This document shows, piece by piece, positions 1-13,000 of a stretch of DNA of 64,000 nt. Numbering within the stretch: position 1 is the stretch's first letter; each line of letters opens with the position of its first letter. This DNA is from Sipunculus nudus (Eukaryota > Annelida > Sipuncula > Golfingiida > Sipunculidae), in contig CM049317.1 in assembly GCA_026874595.1 (NCBI GenBank), positions 72,315,618 through 72,379,617 of the forward strand, read 5' to 3'. The position numbers and the translations under genes are program-made. The notes under the pieces are model-generated. The model searched no databases. It was not told the origin of the DNA and worked only from the letters and a program-made list of their open reading frames with translations.

Positions 1-1355
1 TTAATTGATCTAATCTTAATATTTATTAGATATAATTATTTGGAATGAAAAATAAATGTATGTCATAAATAATCATTTTTTGTGGAGCTGCTTAATATGA
101 AACAATGTTTAGTATTTTAAAGATCTTTTATAGTATATATTACATTAAGGCAGCTGGTTCTTATAAAACAATTTATAAAGAAAAAATGTTGAATGATTTT
201 AGTTTTTAATGAGGCAGTGAAGTGACAAGTTTTTGAAAGATGATAACTCATAGCTGTCAAGATCCAGAGGAGTGACACTATAAACTAATTAACCCTAAGT
301 TTTAAGTAACTGCATGTATCTGATCACTAGTAGTCCATTTGTGATTGGTAGCATCTTTTTCTTTTGAGAAAAGCTGCCTAGGGCTAAGTATTTATTGGGG
401 CACTTGATCTTGAGTGCCTGTTTAAATTTATAATGTTACTTTAAGATAGCAAAGTGGCATCTGCTTTATTTATGGATTGCTCAGAGGGAACTGTTATTCA
501 GTTTATAAATATGGCTGGGTAGTTTGTTATTTATGGTTTTAGATTTAATATTTTAGACTGCTTTCAAGATGTTACATGGCACAGCACATTATATATACTA
601 GTGTGTTTATTTGTCTGAAAACCTGTGAAAGTGCCACATGAATGATTTTCATGTATGTACATAACATGACATTAGCCAAAGAGCGATTTTCAATTTGTCA
701 TAGATTACATGACCTAATTATGTGCTCAGGGTAGTTGCAGTTGCTACCACTGTGCATGCAGCTACCACGGCATCAATAACTGATAAAAAGGAAAAAACCT
801 TGCAAAATGATGTCACACAAACATCCTTGAGCTTGAGCTGGCCTATCACAGAATATTATTTTGATGGGAAGAGAGAGCAAATCGTTAGCTCCTTGGATTT
901 GTGAATTTATGAACATGCAACACGGGTGTCTTACTATAATATGAGTATTGTGGCATGGTTAATAAAAAGTGACTGCTGATACATGTATACATATATGTCC
1001 CCTTGCCACCAAAATCTATCCACAGATCTATAGATCCTGGCCTTGGTGCTGTCCCTGGAGTACTTAGGTGTCTCATCCCCACACCCTTATCACAACCTGG
1101 CGGGTTTATTTCTCCCAGTTTCTCAAAACTGCCCAAGAGAGCTGCTGTATACACTTAAACCCGGATGTCACAGGTTACATAAAAGTTATGGGGTGTAATA
1201 TTAGTTAAGCACAATAAGTGCTACAGGTACATCCTGTTAAATGTATAATTTCCAATCTATAAATGTAACTTAGTGAGCATATAAAATTATACAATAACAT
1301 TTCTGTTTGGCATAATACGTGGGATGGATACTCTTGATTTGTCACTGGTAAACAC

Positions 1356-1417
<62 letters not shown>

Positions 1418-3121
1418 TAATATGGATCTTGGATATCTATAAGATAATAAGACAGCCATATTCCTGAGATTAATGACCCATTGATTCATTTAATAACCAG
1501 ACAAGTATATCAGCAGACCTGCTGAGTGTGTACTGATATCATTGATAAGATCTGCCCTGGCTGATTACATGTATTGTGCTAACTATAATAATCATAGAGC
1601 ATTTTTGTAGGTCAGTTTGATAACATATGTGTATATTTAGTTTTCCCCTGTATAAAGAGAATGAACAAATTGGAACTGAAACAAGTAAATTAATTAAACA
1701 AACTTGGAACAAATTAGTGTGGGCCGATCATCGAGTTTTATTGAAAGTCAGTCCATTGCTGCAACTTTCAAGTGCTCGATTACCAAAGGCAACTATCAAT
1801 TACACCATGATAATGATTGCCCCCCCCCCCCAGAATGCCTTTACTTTATAGGCATAATTATTCTTCCATTATTTTACAACATTTACGCGCTTCATATACT
1901 GAGTCTGTGTTCCCAAATAACTTCCATATGTAACAGAGTATGACATGGTAGATGCGAGAAGGGAGGACTTAATAAACCTCTGTGAACTGGCAGGGAGCTG
2001 CAGAATTAGCGGAGGGTTTGAGGTGGTGCTGGAATTTTTTTTTTGGACGAGTCAGCAAATTATTTCTTTTGTATGATCTGCCGCAAACAGACCAGGGCCC
2101 GTAAAAATCTGCCTTGGTGTGCTAGAAAAACCACCTCCACAGGTCTAACATTCTCAGATGCTCTTAATTTCCATAATGAAAGATATTACCCGACGTTGCA
2201 GATCGTTTTATTGGAGCTATAACATTGGTCTGATTGTGCCTATAAACATTGACGGATCAGTACACTCGTGTGCGAGAGGAGAATAACTGCCAAGAATACT
2301 ATACCCTGTTTCGTTACTTGGGCGAAACGGCCTGAAATAAATATTGAGCGATCAGAAATGGTTCTCATTTGATTAAAAATGAAGCGGAAGTTCATCGCTG
2401 TCGCATTAAATGAAAGTTATCCCAACATTCATGCTATCAACTGACCACTTGTGGCATGTAAACTATGTGACAGGTTGATTTTCATGAGGGCCAGCAAGTA
2501 GATGTCCTGGATTGTGGTTTAATTCTTGATTATTATTATTAATTTAAATGGTAATTTAGTAATAGTAATAATAGAAAAATGTGAACAAAAGCAAAAACTT
2601 CTATTCTTAAGGTAGAATTACTAAGACATGCAGGCAGGATTGAGAAAGTACAGTTACACATATAATTTCATATTATTTTTTATTTTTGTCTAAACCGATT
2701 AATAATGGATCATTGATCGGTTTGCTCAAACCAATGATTGATTGTGAAAAAGGAACCGACTCCCAGCACTAGAACAAATTGATCCATCAGATGTATTTGG
2801 TGCACAAGTTGTGTTCTATATTTTTTATTTCTTTGAAATGAAAAAAAAATTCCTTATTTTTGTGTTAGAGAGAAAATATATAGATTATTATATATATGTG
2901 AAGGTAACTATCTTCTCAGAGTTATTAATATCAACTTTAAACAATATTTAGCTTTATAAATATTTAAATGTTCTGGAATTCTTTAAAAAAGAGAAGAAAT
3001 TTCATCTCCTGATATTTTACTGTTTCTATTCTGCTTATTTCTTCTGAGAGAAACTTTCATTAAAAATGAATAAGCAATGTTCACAAATAAAGAGAAAAGA
3101 AATTCACTAATTTACATTATT
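1..3121. other. Non-coding stretch upstream of the first repeat element
   Basis: AT-rich DNA with many stops in all frames and no coding exon I can support. It is either the 5' flank or an early intron of the carrier gene that starts in frame at 7013. It holds one dinucleotide microsatellite (1358-1417) and a short C-run near 1820. The carrier's missing first coding exon, probably some ten codons, could lie here or left of the window, but I could not pick it out. Confidence 0.5.
1358..1417. repeat. Compound (TA)n(CA)n microsatellite
   Basis: About 35 bases of alternating TA run directly into about 24 bases of alternating AC. The apparent minus-strand frame across it is low-complexity and not a gene. 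Confidence 0.95.
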
Positions 3122-6100
3122 GTATCTCCAGACAAAGTCGGGGGATACTATGTTTTCATACCGGTCCCGCCGCCGCCGCATATGAATCTTGTTGGCGCGA
3201 TAACCCAAAAAATATTTCACGGAACTTTACCAAACTTGGTATATGTATAGATATGGGTAAGAGGACGACGCCTATTTAAAATGAGGTCATGACCTTTACT
3301 AGGAGAGTGTCCTTGACCTTGAATAGGTCCAATTTTGGGGAAAATCACACAAATTCTTTAATATCTCAAGAAATCTTGCATGGATTCATCCCAAAATCAA
3401 GTTGATGGAAGATCATGGATAGGGTTGTCAAATTCCAGAAACTGGTGGCGCCACCTATTATTCTTTACTTGTTTTCGTGCCGTTTAATACCCCCTAAATT
3501 GCCACCTTACAGCACTGTGAGCATTATAAGTCAAAAAGTAATGGACAGATTTCTTTTATATTATGCATATACATAGGTATGGGTTATGGGATGATGCTTA
3601 TTTAAATTGGGGTCATGACCTTTCCTATGATAGTGGCCTTGACCTTGAATATTGCCATATATGGTGAAAATCACACACCTCTTATGATATCTCCAGTGTT
3701 GATAGCCATATGGATTTCAAACATGACTTATGTATGGCCCACCACTAAAGTAAGAACCCTATAGGTTCTAGGGTCATGAGGTCAAAGGTCAAGGTCACTG
3801 GACTGGCATTTTAAAAGATACTGTGGATGCATTTTAAGCCAAACTTTCATCCCAGGTCTTCCATCTTGAATATATAGCTCACTTGCCAATAATGGATGAT
3901 CCATATAAATTTTGGGGTCACAAGGTCAAAGGTCAAGGCCACAGGAGCTATCTGTCCAAAAATTAGTTTCTGGATGATAATTCCTGCTTTTATTGATGTA
4001 ATGATTTCAAAATTGACTTATATATGTCCCATTGAAAAAGCAAGACCCAAATTGATTTTGGGGTCATGAGGTCAAAGGTCAAGGTCACAGCAAACCTCTT
4101 TAAAAAAGATTGTGGATGCATTTTCAGCCAAACAATTCATCTCAGATCTTTCATCTTGCACATATAGTTCACCTGCCATGAGTGGAAGACCCCTATCAAT
4201 TTTGAGGTCACAAGGTCAAAGGTGAAGGTCACAGGAGCCATATGTCCAAAAATGAGTTTCTGGATGATAATTCCTGCTTTTATTGATGTATGGATTTCAA
4301 ACTTGACTTATATATGTCCCATTGGAAAAGCAAGACCCAAATTGATTTTGGGGTCATGAAGTCAAAGGTCAAGGTCACAGGACACATCTTTAAAAAGATG
4401 TGGATGCATTTTCAGCCAAACATTTCATCTCAGACCTTTCATCTTGCACATATAAGTCATCTGCCAATAGAGGAAGACCCCTATCAATTTTGAGGTCACA
4501 AGGTCAAAGGTGAAGGTCACAGGAGCCATCTGTCCAAAAATTAGTTTCTGGATGATAATTCCTTCTTTTATTGATGTATGGATTTCAAACTATACTTGTA
4601 TTTGACCCATTGGAAATGCAAAACCGGAATTGAATTTGGGGTCATGAGGTCAAAGGTCAAGGTCACAGGACACATCTTTAAAAAGATTGTGGATGCATTT
4701 TCAGCCATACAATTCATCTCAGATTTTTCATTTTGCACATATAGTTCACCTGCCAAGAGTGGAAGACCCCTATCAATTTTTAAGTCACAAGGTCAAAGGT
4801 GAAGGTCACAGGAGCCATATGTCCAAAAATTAGTTTCTGGATGATAATTCCTGCTTTTATTGATGTATGGATGTCAAACTTGACTTATATATGTCCCATT
4901 GGAAAAGCAAGACCCAAATTGATTTTGGGGTCATGAGGTCAAAGGTCAAGGTCACAGGACACATCTGTAAAAAGATGTGGATGCATTTTCAGCCAAACAT
5001 TTCATCTCAGATCTTTCATCTTGCACATATAGTTCACCTGCCAAGAGAGGAAGAACCCTATCAATTTTGAGGTCACAAGGTCAAAGGTGAAGGTCACAGG
5101 AGCCATCTGTCCAAAAATTAGTTTCTGGATGATAATTCCTTCTTTTATTGATGTTTGGATTTCAAACTTGACTTGTATTTGACCCATTGGAAAAGCAAGA
5201 CAGGAATTGAATTTGGGGTCATGAGGTCAAAGGTCAAGGTCACAGGAAACCTCTATAAAAAGATTGTGGATGCATTTTCAGCCAAACAATTCATCTCAGA
5301 TCTTTCATCTTGCACATATAGTTCACCTGCCAAGAGTGGAAGACCCCTATTAATTTTGAGGTCACAAGGTCAAAGGTGAAGGTCACAGGAGCCATATGTC
5401 CAAAAATTAGTTTCTGGATGATAATTCCTGCTTTTATTGATGTATGGATTTCAAACTTGACCTTTATATGTCCCTTTGGAAAAGCAAGACCCAAATTGAT
5501 TTTGGGGTCATGAGGTCAAAGGTCAAGGTCACATCTTTAAAAAGATGTGGATGCATTTCCAGCCAAACATTTCATCTCAGGTCTTTCATCTTGCACATAT
5601 AGTTCACCTGCCAAGAGAGGAAGAATCCTATAAGTTTTGAGGTCACAAGGTCAAAGGTGAAGGTCACAGGAGCCATCTGTCCAAAAATTAGTTTCTGGAT
5701 GATAATTCCATCTTTTACTGATGTATGGATTTCAAACTTGGCTTTGTTATTGACCCATTAGAAAAGCAAGACCCAAATTGATATTGAGGTCATGAGGTCA
5801 AAGGTCAAGGTCACAGGAAACCTCTTTAAAAAGATTGTGGATGCATTTTCAGCCAAACAATTCATCTCAGATCTTTCCTGTTGCACATATAGTTCACCTG
5901 CCAAGAGTGGAAGACCCCTATCAATTTTGAGGTCACAAGGTCAAAGGTGAAGGTCACAGGAGCCATATGTCCAAAAATTAGTTTCTGGATGATAATTCCT
6001 GCTTTTATTGATGTATGGATGTCAAACTTGACTTGTATATGTCCCATTGGAAAAGTAAGACCAAAATTGATTTTGGGGTCATGAGGTCAAAGGTCAAGGT

Positions 6101-6582
6101 CACAGGACACATCTTTAAAAAGATGTGGATGCATTTTCAGCCAAACATTTCATCTCATATCTTTCATCTTGCACATATAGTTCTCCTGCCAAGAGAAGAA
6201 GAACACTATCAATTTTGAGGTCACAAGGTCAAAGGTGAAGGTCACAGGAGCCATCTGTCCAAAAATAAGTTTCTGGATGATAATTCCTGCTTTATTGATG
6301 TATAGATTTCAAACTTGACTTGCATATGTCCCATTGGAAAAGCAAGACCCAAATTGATTTTGGGGTTATGAGATCAAAGGTTAAGGTCACAGGACACATC
6401 TTTAAAAAGATCAAGGTCACAGGACCAACATCTTCAACAAGATTACGGATCGTTAGATGGAATAAACAATAAATATGCCAAGTGTCAGTATATGCTGCTA
6501 AAAATGGGGGTCTGTTCTTGTAGGAGGGGGGCCTACTATGTCTGGGGATACTCTGGCACCGGCGGTGCCAAGAAATGTCTAG
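3122..6582 (+). mobile_element. Family C rolling-circle-like (Helentron/HINE-type) non-autonomous element
   Basis: The 5' end is a hairpin at 3122-3148: GTATCTCCAGAC, loop AAA, GTCGGGGGATAC. The same arm recurs once near the 3' end as TGTCTGGGGATAC (6539-6551). It is followed by a perfect 7-bp-stem hairpin TGGCACCGGCGGTGCCA (6554-6570) and the terminal CTAG (6579-6582), then TT. Asymmetric terminal inverted repeats, a 3' hairpin, a CTAG|TT end and an internal tandem array are the traits described for Helentron-associated elements. No Rep/helicase coding is visible, so this is non-autonomous. Boundaries are good to a base or two; the class assignment rests on architecture only. Confidence 0.65.
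3712..6420 (+). repeat. Tandem array, ~288-bp unit, dimeric higher-order structure
   Basis: About ten copies of a 288-289-bp unit. Recurring landmarks near 4290, 4578, 4867, 5155, 5443, 5732 and 6015 fall into two alternating sub-types, so the higher-order repeat is a dimer of about 577 bp. Each unit has two clusters of AGGTCA-like hexamers spaced 0-2 bases apart. Because 288 is divisible by three, the unit leaves open frames of 60-75 codons; these are by-products of the array and not genes. Confidence 0.9.
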
Positions 6583-6790
6583 TTATTACTATGCTTCTAA
6601 TCCTATGCCTTGTACAAAATTTTATTTCAAGATGATATCTTGGTTTTGAAGTTTAAAACCTTTAGAGGTTTTACTTGCATTGCATTTACTATGTAAAATA
6701 TTTCATTAGATAATTTACATAGCTGGCCACTGAAGCTCAAAAATTTATGAATATAATTAAATGTAGCTTGTCTAGTTCATGAATGTGTTA

Positions 6791-6972
6791 TACAGTGAAA
6801 CCTGTGAACTTTATGAGACAACCATGGAACTGGTCAACTGTGGTCTTAATTAACAGGTGGTCTTATTAGACAGGTCAGTTACAAACAATGTGAATGCTTT
6901 TGGTTCATCCAAAGGTGGTCTTACAAAAAAAGTAGTCTTATAAGATAGATGGTCTTTCAGACAGGTTCCAAT
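6791..6972. mobile_element. Tc1/mariner-like MITE, copy 1
   Basis: Starts TACAGTGAAACCTGT and ends near ACAGGTTCCAATA, giving imperfect terminal inverted repeats of about 12 bp next to TA. The inside repeats phrases such as GTGGTCTTA. A second copy is at 36171-36407. It ends about 40 bp before the splice acceptor of the exon at 7013. Confidence 0.6.
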
Positions 6973-7012
6973 ACATCAGATTCATTGACTTCTGTACTTG
7001 ATTTCCTTTCAG

Positions 7013-7069
7013 GGTGTGACACTCGTCAAGAGAGCAGATACAGAAAAACTGAGAGAAATTTATGACAAG
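7013..7069 (+). CDS. SLC25A12/13: Carrier exon: N-terminal helix before EF-hand 1
   Basis: Nineteen codons, beginning [19 protein letters not shown], which aligns with the start of the aralar/citrin regulatory domain. Acceptor TTTCAG, donor GTCAGT. It begins in phase 0 with no ATG, so a short upstream coding exon must exist. Confidence 0.92.
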
Positions 7070-10000
7070 GTCAGTGGAGGCTACATGATGTTAACATTTT
7101 TTTTGGCACTCCTACATCTACAGTTACTGGACTTGTAAATACATGATTTAGGTATAATTCTGCAAGGGTGAACAACAAGCCTGGAACTTAAAAGTGAAAG
7201 CAGCTTTAAGTTTACACTACATATATTGTCTAATTCCCAATAGGCATCAAAATATGGTCTGCTATCAACCCACCCAGTGTCAAGATTTTGTTTATACCCC
7301 ATGGGAACCTTCCAATGGCCAAATGACTCTGGGCCACTAGCATCTTGTGATTTCTGACACTTATAATTGTGTCTCTCCAAATCATTCATTTGCTTTTATG
7401 TAATTTAGCAATATAACATTCTTCTCACAACATTTATTCTTTGTATCTGTAATTAAGGCATTTTACCTGGATTGTTCATTCTTAATTTATGTCATTCAAG
7501 TCGCATACCTATCCTTTATCTTTGCTGTCTGTACTATAAACAAGCAGAATTTTCATTGGTAAGCTCCATGATCATGTAAATTCTATAATACAGTAAACTT
7601 TTAAGAATTCCACCTCCAGTTTTCAGTGTTTTGAGAGGAGCTTGCTCAGAGACAGATGTTTTATGGACAAAACTTGATCATGTATGTACCTGTGACGTCT
7701 TGAGCAACTAATGAAGGTGAACTATAGCATGATCATCTTTTTAATATACCAGTGATGATATCATGACAAGTGGTGAAACAAAGTGTCAACTTTTCTTTTC
7801 ATATGTTCTCTGCAGTTTGCCACAGCCAAAAAAAATGGGGAACCATCAATGAGCTATACTGATTTTATCCGAGATTTCCTTGGACTAATGAAAGAACCAA
7901 ACTTTGACTCAAACACAGTGCAACTGCTCGGAGGTTGTGCAGACACTACAAAAGATGGGTAAGCTCCACTCAGATGTTATCGCTGCCTTTCATTTGTATT
8001 AATATGAGAATGATGTTTTATCATGGTCGTAATGATAAACTAACCAGCTAGAGATTAGTGTGTTTCAGTGATTCCACTTTCCTTAATATTTTAGATTTTA
8101 AAGAAAACCTGTTCATGTATAATATACCCGTGTAAATATACCATTTCCAGAAAACTTATCTTGTACAGAATTCTAAATATAAAACACTGTATTACCTTCT
8201 GGTAACCATAAAACCAAATATACTTATTTTCCCCCCTTTACATTTTTATAACTTCACAAAGTGCCTGTGAGTGCTTAATACCAAAACTCATATTTAATTC
8301 ATAAATTAGACACCAAGAAGTACTGTGATAGATGAAATGACATTTCAAAATCTGGATTATACTTTGATCTGATGTACATTACTACCTTAGATTTAAAATT
8401 AAAGAAAAAAAAAAACAGAAAAAGAACAGAAATCAAAGACACTAAATCATTTCTCGAATTATCACTCTTTCCTAAATTGGGAAAAATCTATTCTTAAAAA
8501 GTACACAGTTAGAATGTAAAAATTAAATTGATTCAGAAGTTCTACATGAGGTTTGCTCTTGTAAGGTAACATATCTCTGCCAAATCATTAGGGACATCCT
8601 AGTGTTTAGTGCGCAAAGTAAGCAAATATATTTCAGTTTCAAATTCTCACACATCCAGTTCATGCTACCATAAAACTACAAACTCTGTAGTCTGTATGTT
8701 TATCTTATTCATTCATACAAAGTATGGTGGAACCCCACTATTGCAACCACTGTGGGGACTGACGGTAGTGGTCATCATTTGGGGATGGTTGTATTTGTGA
8801 AAATCTAAATTACCTGCATCATATCTTCCAATGGAAGGAAAAGTAACCTTTGGTAATTTGAATTCTAATGACAAAGGGATATTTTGATTTAATTCTGTTG
8901 CTCATGGACACCTGTGAATATGATTATAAATTAATTAATGAAAATTAATTAATTAATTTGAATCAGTTTTAACACAGAATCATGGCAGCTCCAAGCCATA
9001 TACCATCAGTAATTTCTTACTCTTCTTTATTGGCATGCCAAGTTGCCAACTCAAATGAGCTGTGTCATGAGTAATCTTGAAAAGCAAAAAAAAAAAGAAA
9101 ATCTTTGATAAGATTTATCTGTGAGAGATTATTACTTTTGGTGGAAATTTTGTATACTCAGTGATAAGGAATATCATGTGCTAACAAAGGCTTAAGATTA
9201 TATGTATTGTATTTTATTTGAATAAGCACAATTTTATTCCCTTTGCTATAGTTAGTGTGCTCACATTAGTGCACTGCATTTGTTATTATCCCAGGGAAAA
9301 GTCCTTTCTATATGTGCAACTGTTTCCTTGAATCTTTGTACAAAATTACTGCTTTGACAGGCCTGCATTTAATTGTAATCTTCAGTAACATAAACGGCAT
9401 TATAAAACTGCACACTAAAATCTGTTGCACATCATGCAAAAATGAAAAACTAATACAACAAATTTTTTTGATTATATTGTGGTAAACTTCATATATGTTG
9501 GGTTAAAATTTCTCGATTTCATGTCATCCTTGTTTCACTGACACACCACACACGCAGCGGACATATATTCCCAAGTTCTTTCACACTGAAAAGTCCAAAA
9601 TACCACTTGTTGCCTGAACTGAAGAACACGGTTTATTCCGGTAACATCCAACAATTGGCCACCGTCGTCGTTGACTGCCAAATCTTTAGGAACATCCTAG
9701 TGTTTAGTGTGCAAAAAGCAAATATATTTCAGTTTCAGCTCCAATCTCACAATAACAAGGTCTTCAACAAATACAAGTCACGCAAATCTTCTAATGCCCT
9801 GCTCGGCTGCAACTTACCTACACTCACTCCAGGACTAATAATGTCCTCGCGAAATTTATAACACACCCCGCTCGGTGTTTAACTAATTCGTTGTTGATAA
9901 AACAAGGACCCGTCACCATTTGACGCTAGCTTCCAAATTCATTCACTTCTGACCGGCCTTGACACCGCCCTATTCATACCTGGGTAACCAAAACTTCTAG

Positions 10001-13000
10001 AAGTCTCTAGAATGATCATGTTGTTTCTTGTCAAGACTAGCACCTACAGGAATTTCTAGAATTTACCCATTGGAAATTACACATTACCTGAATTCTCTAG
10101 AACCTTCTGTCAACTAATATAATATACAGTTAGTCCATTTACTTACATAATAAACGAAATACTATTGAATAATCCACCAGCGTCGTCGGCACAGATGTAA
10201 ACAAACAGGATGACTACAACAGCTGATAATTTTACCAAATACTATTAACTCCCTCTCTCCAACTACACTTTATGATCTGATATTCCATTTTAATATAAAC
10301 TGACCTGTTAATGCACCACAGAAATTATGTTTTCCCTAACTTATTTCATTATTTTATGAAATTCCATTTGACATACACTAGGCTGGTAGCACATTTGTGT
10401 CAATCCTGAGGGTTCCATTTTTGTGACATGCCCATAGTGTAAACTTTATCCATTGTAAGAAAATAAATTAGTTATATTAAATAATCTGTACGAAAATTAT
10501 AAAAAATAGATGACAATTCAAGGCAAAATCGATCAAGTGCAAATTCTTGTTCATTATTGGCAGATCATTTGAAAGATTTGATATCATTTATTATAGCAGT
10601 CTTTGATTTATCTATTTAAGGGTAGCATACAAGATCAATTATTATATAACTTTTTTTACAACTTACCTTCGAAGGTGGGGCCTTTTATTCATGATGGTTC
10701 TATTTATTTCCAGTATTGTATGGAATTCTGCATGGGAGACCCTCATAAATAAATATTATAATTGTTGTCGGTTTGTCATGCTGTGTACTGTTAAACCAGA
10801 ACATATCATGTATACATCATTTACAACCTAATGTGTTACATTGAAACTGGCCAGCTGATATATTTAATGTATGCTGCAGCTGCTTTCTTATTTTGCTGAT
10901 TTGTAATCTGGCTCTTGTACTTCTAATCTGCTGCTACTTCATACTTTCGATATAGAGTTTGCATTTAGCCTTAACTGGTCTCTTAAGCATACTAAAACAT
11001 GTTTGCCAAATTAGTCCTGTTTCACTCTTCTTTTATATAAAATCATCCACGAGTAGTTGACACCATCTTCATACTATCAAGTCTGAGGCAGCCAGCTGCG
11101 CTTTCACAGACCTTGATCCAGTGAGCCCCTGTGGCATCTATTTCATGAATAATGAACAAGCCTGCAAGAGTTATTGCCAAATCACAATTGCAAATCAAAT
11201 CCAACGAACAAAATACAGACAACTGTTCACACGCTGTATGACAAGAACAGATGTACCAGAATGGGGCAGGCTTCCATGGCAAAGTTAATTGGTTAGATTC
11301 TGGATGCCTTCAATAAATGTCTGATCAAAGTATATCACCAGACAGCCGCTTATAACAAGTGCACACATGTGACATGATTGGCTTGACTGTTATTCATGAA
11401 ATAGAGGCTTTTATAGAGGGGTTTATAGAATCAAGGTCTGTGAAAGCATAGCTGCCTCACACTTGATGGTATGAAGATGAGCAGTCACTCCCTATCTTTT
11501 TACCTTCCTGTTGGGTGACATTCACAGTGTTTCATAAATACCTTTTATTATGGAATACCACATTTTTTAGGGTACTTTGACCTCATTTCTAAGATAACAA
11601 AATGAAACTACACTATAGTTGCACATCCTCTGGTCATTACACTGAATATTAAGTGACCAGTGGTCAGTCATATTCATACCACTCTAAGAAATCTTAGTAC
11701 ACATTTGAAAATATGACATTATTTTATTGGGCTTCACTCATTTGAGAGACTTACAAACAAAACATGCAAGATAAAAATGATTTATTAATGTTAGGGTTAA
11801 GGTAGTTCATTCAGTAAAATTTACTTTCATCCTACTTACATTTTGGCCTCACCTGCATCATTTAATAGTAAAAGGTCATATAATAACACTAAATGACCCT
11901 GACAATATGAGAAAAGTATTTGATTTTAGTGCTGTTTTCAGGTTTTTGCAACTCCAAAAATTTTGACATATAACAGACACTATCCTTTACAAGGGTCATT
12001 AAAAACTCCTCCAGGGAGAGAGAACTGCAAAATACTCTTATCATGCATAAGTGGGAAAAAGTACTTCTAAATCACTCTTTTCAAAACCCCCCCTGGTTTC
12101 TTCCCACCAGAATGCAGACTTCTTTCCTTTGCTGAAAACTTTAAATTTAACTTCCAATGTGTCCTTCAGCACACTAGGAAAGCTCTTGTATAAAGGCTTA
12201 CACAAGAATGCGCTATACTTGTAAAATAAAACTGCTTTGCTTTCAGCTAGTTTTGAACTGAAAATAACAAAATAGAAGACTGTCCATGTTCATGTTTTTT
12301 TTATCTTTAAAAGTAAGCCAGTTTGTGAAATTTAAAAAAAAATAATGATGCATTACATGCCCATGGGAGGAAAAGGATACTGGAATTCACCTATTTTCAA
12401 TAATTGATTAAACAGTATTAATTTAGATTTATTTACTAAGATGCTGTCATTCTGCACCACAAAAAATATCATGTAATAAGCTTAGATTTGTTATATAAAT
12501 GCTGAATGACCTACAAACCTTACTGTGCTATCAACACCATTATTATCAGTAAATCCCCGAACTGTGAAGACCAATGTATTACAGCCACTATTGTAAATGG
12601 TGGTTTATCAGATGAATAATGGTTTATTGAACATATAATCCATGACTTTTGTTTCAGGTTTATTTCGTATGAAGAGTTTGTGGCATTTGAAGCATTGCTT
12701 CGCATGCCAGACTCTCTGTACTATCTGGCTTTTCACCTGTTTGACAAAAACGGCTCTGGTTTTATAGACTACGGTAAGGCTCTGAATGCGGCAAGCATAA
12801 GCATTTGATTTCAGTTGGAACTCACATAGATAAGTTTGTTATTGCATGTGGCTTCAGCATCAGATTATACATGATGACAAATTACAATTGGCAGCTCCTA
12901 AGAGTCATTATGTGTACAAAATGTTTTGTTTGGCTTTACTATTGGTGCAAACAGTACAGATGATTAAAAAAAATAGAAAACCAAGTTGACCTAATGATTG

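Noticed and set aside
1205-1489. 94-codon minus-strand frame
   Set aside because: Its middle is the translated TA/CA microsatellite.
4290-6218. Several 60-75-codon open frames sharing similar protein sequence, on both strands
   Set aside because: They recur only because the repeat unit is 288 bp, a multiple of three. They have no independent start context and fall wholly inside the tandem array.
7081-7389. 102-codon minus-strand open frame
   Set aside because: It lies in a carrier intron, has no recognisable motif or splice context, and is of a length expected by chance.
12658-12773. Reading exon a as a dead duplicate of exon b
   Set aside because: The frame is open, both splice sites are intact, key hydrophobic and ligand positions are kept, and the EF-hand 2 loop is more canonical than in exon b.
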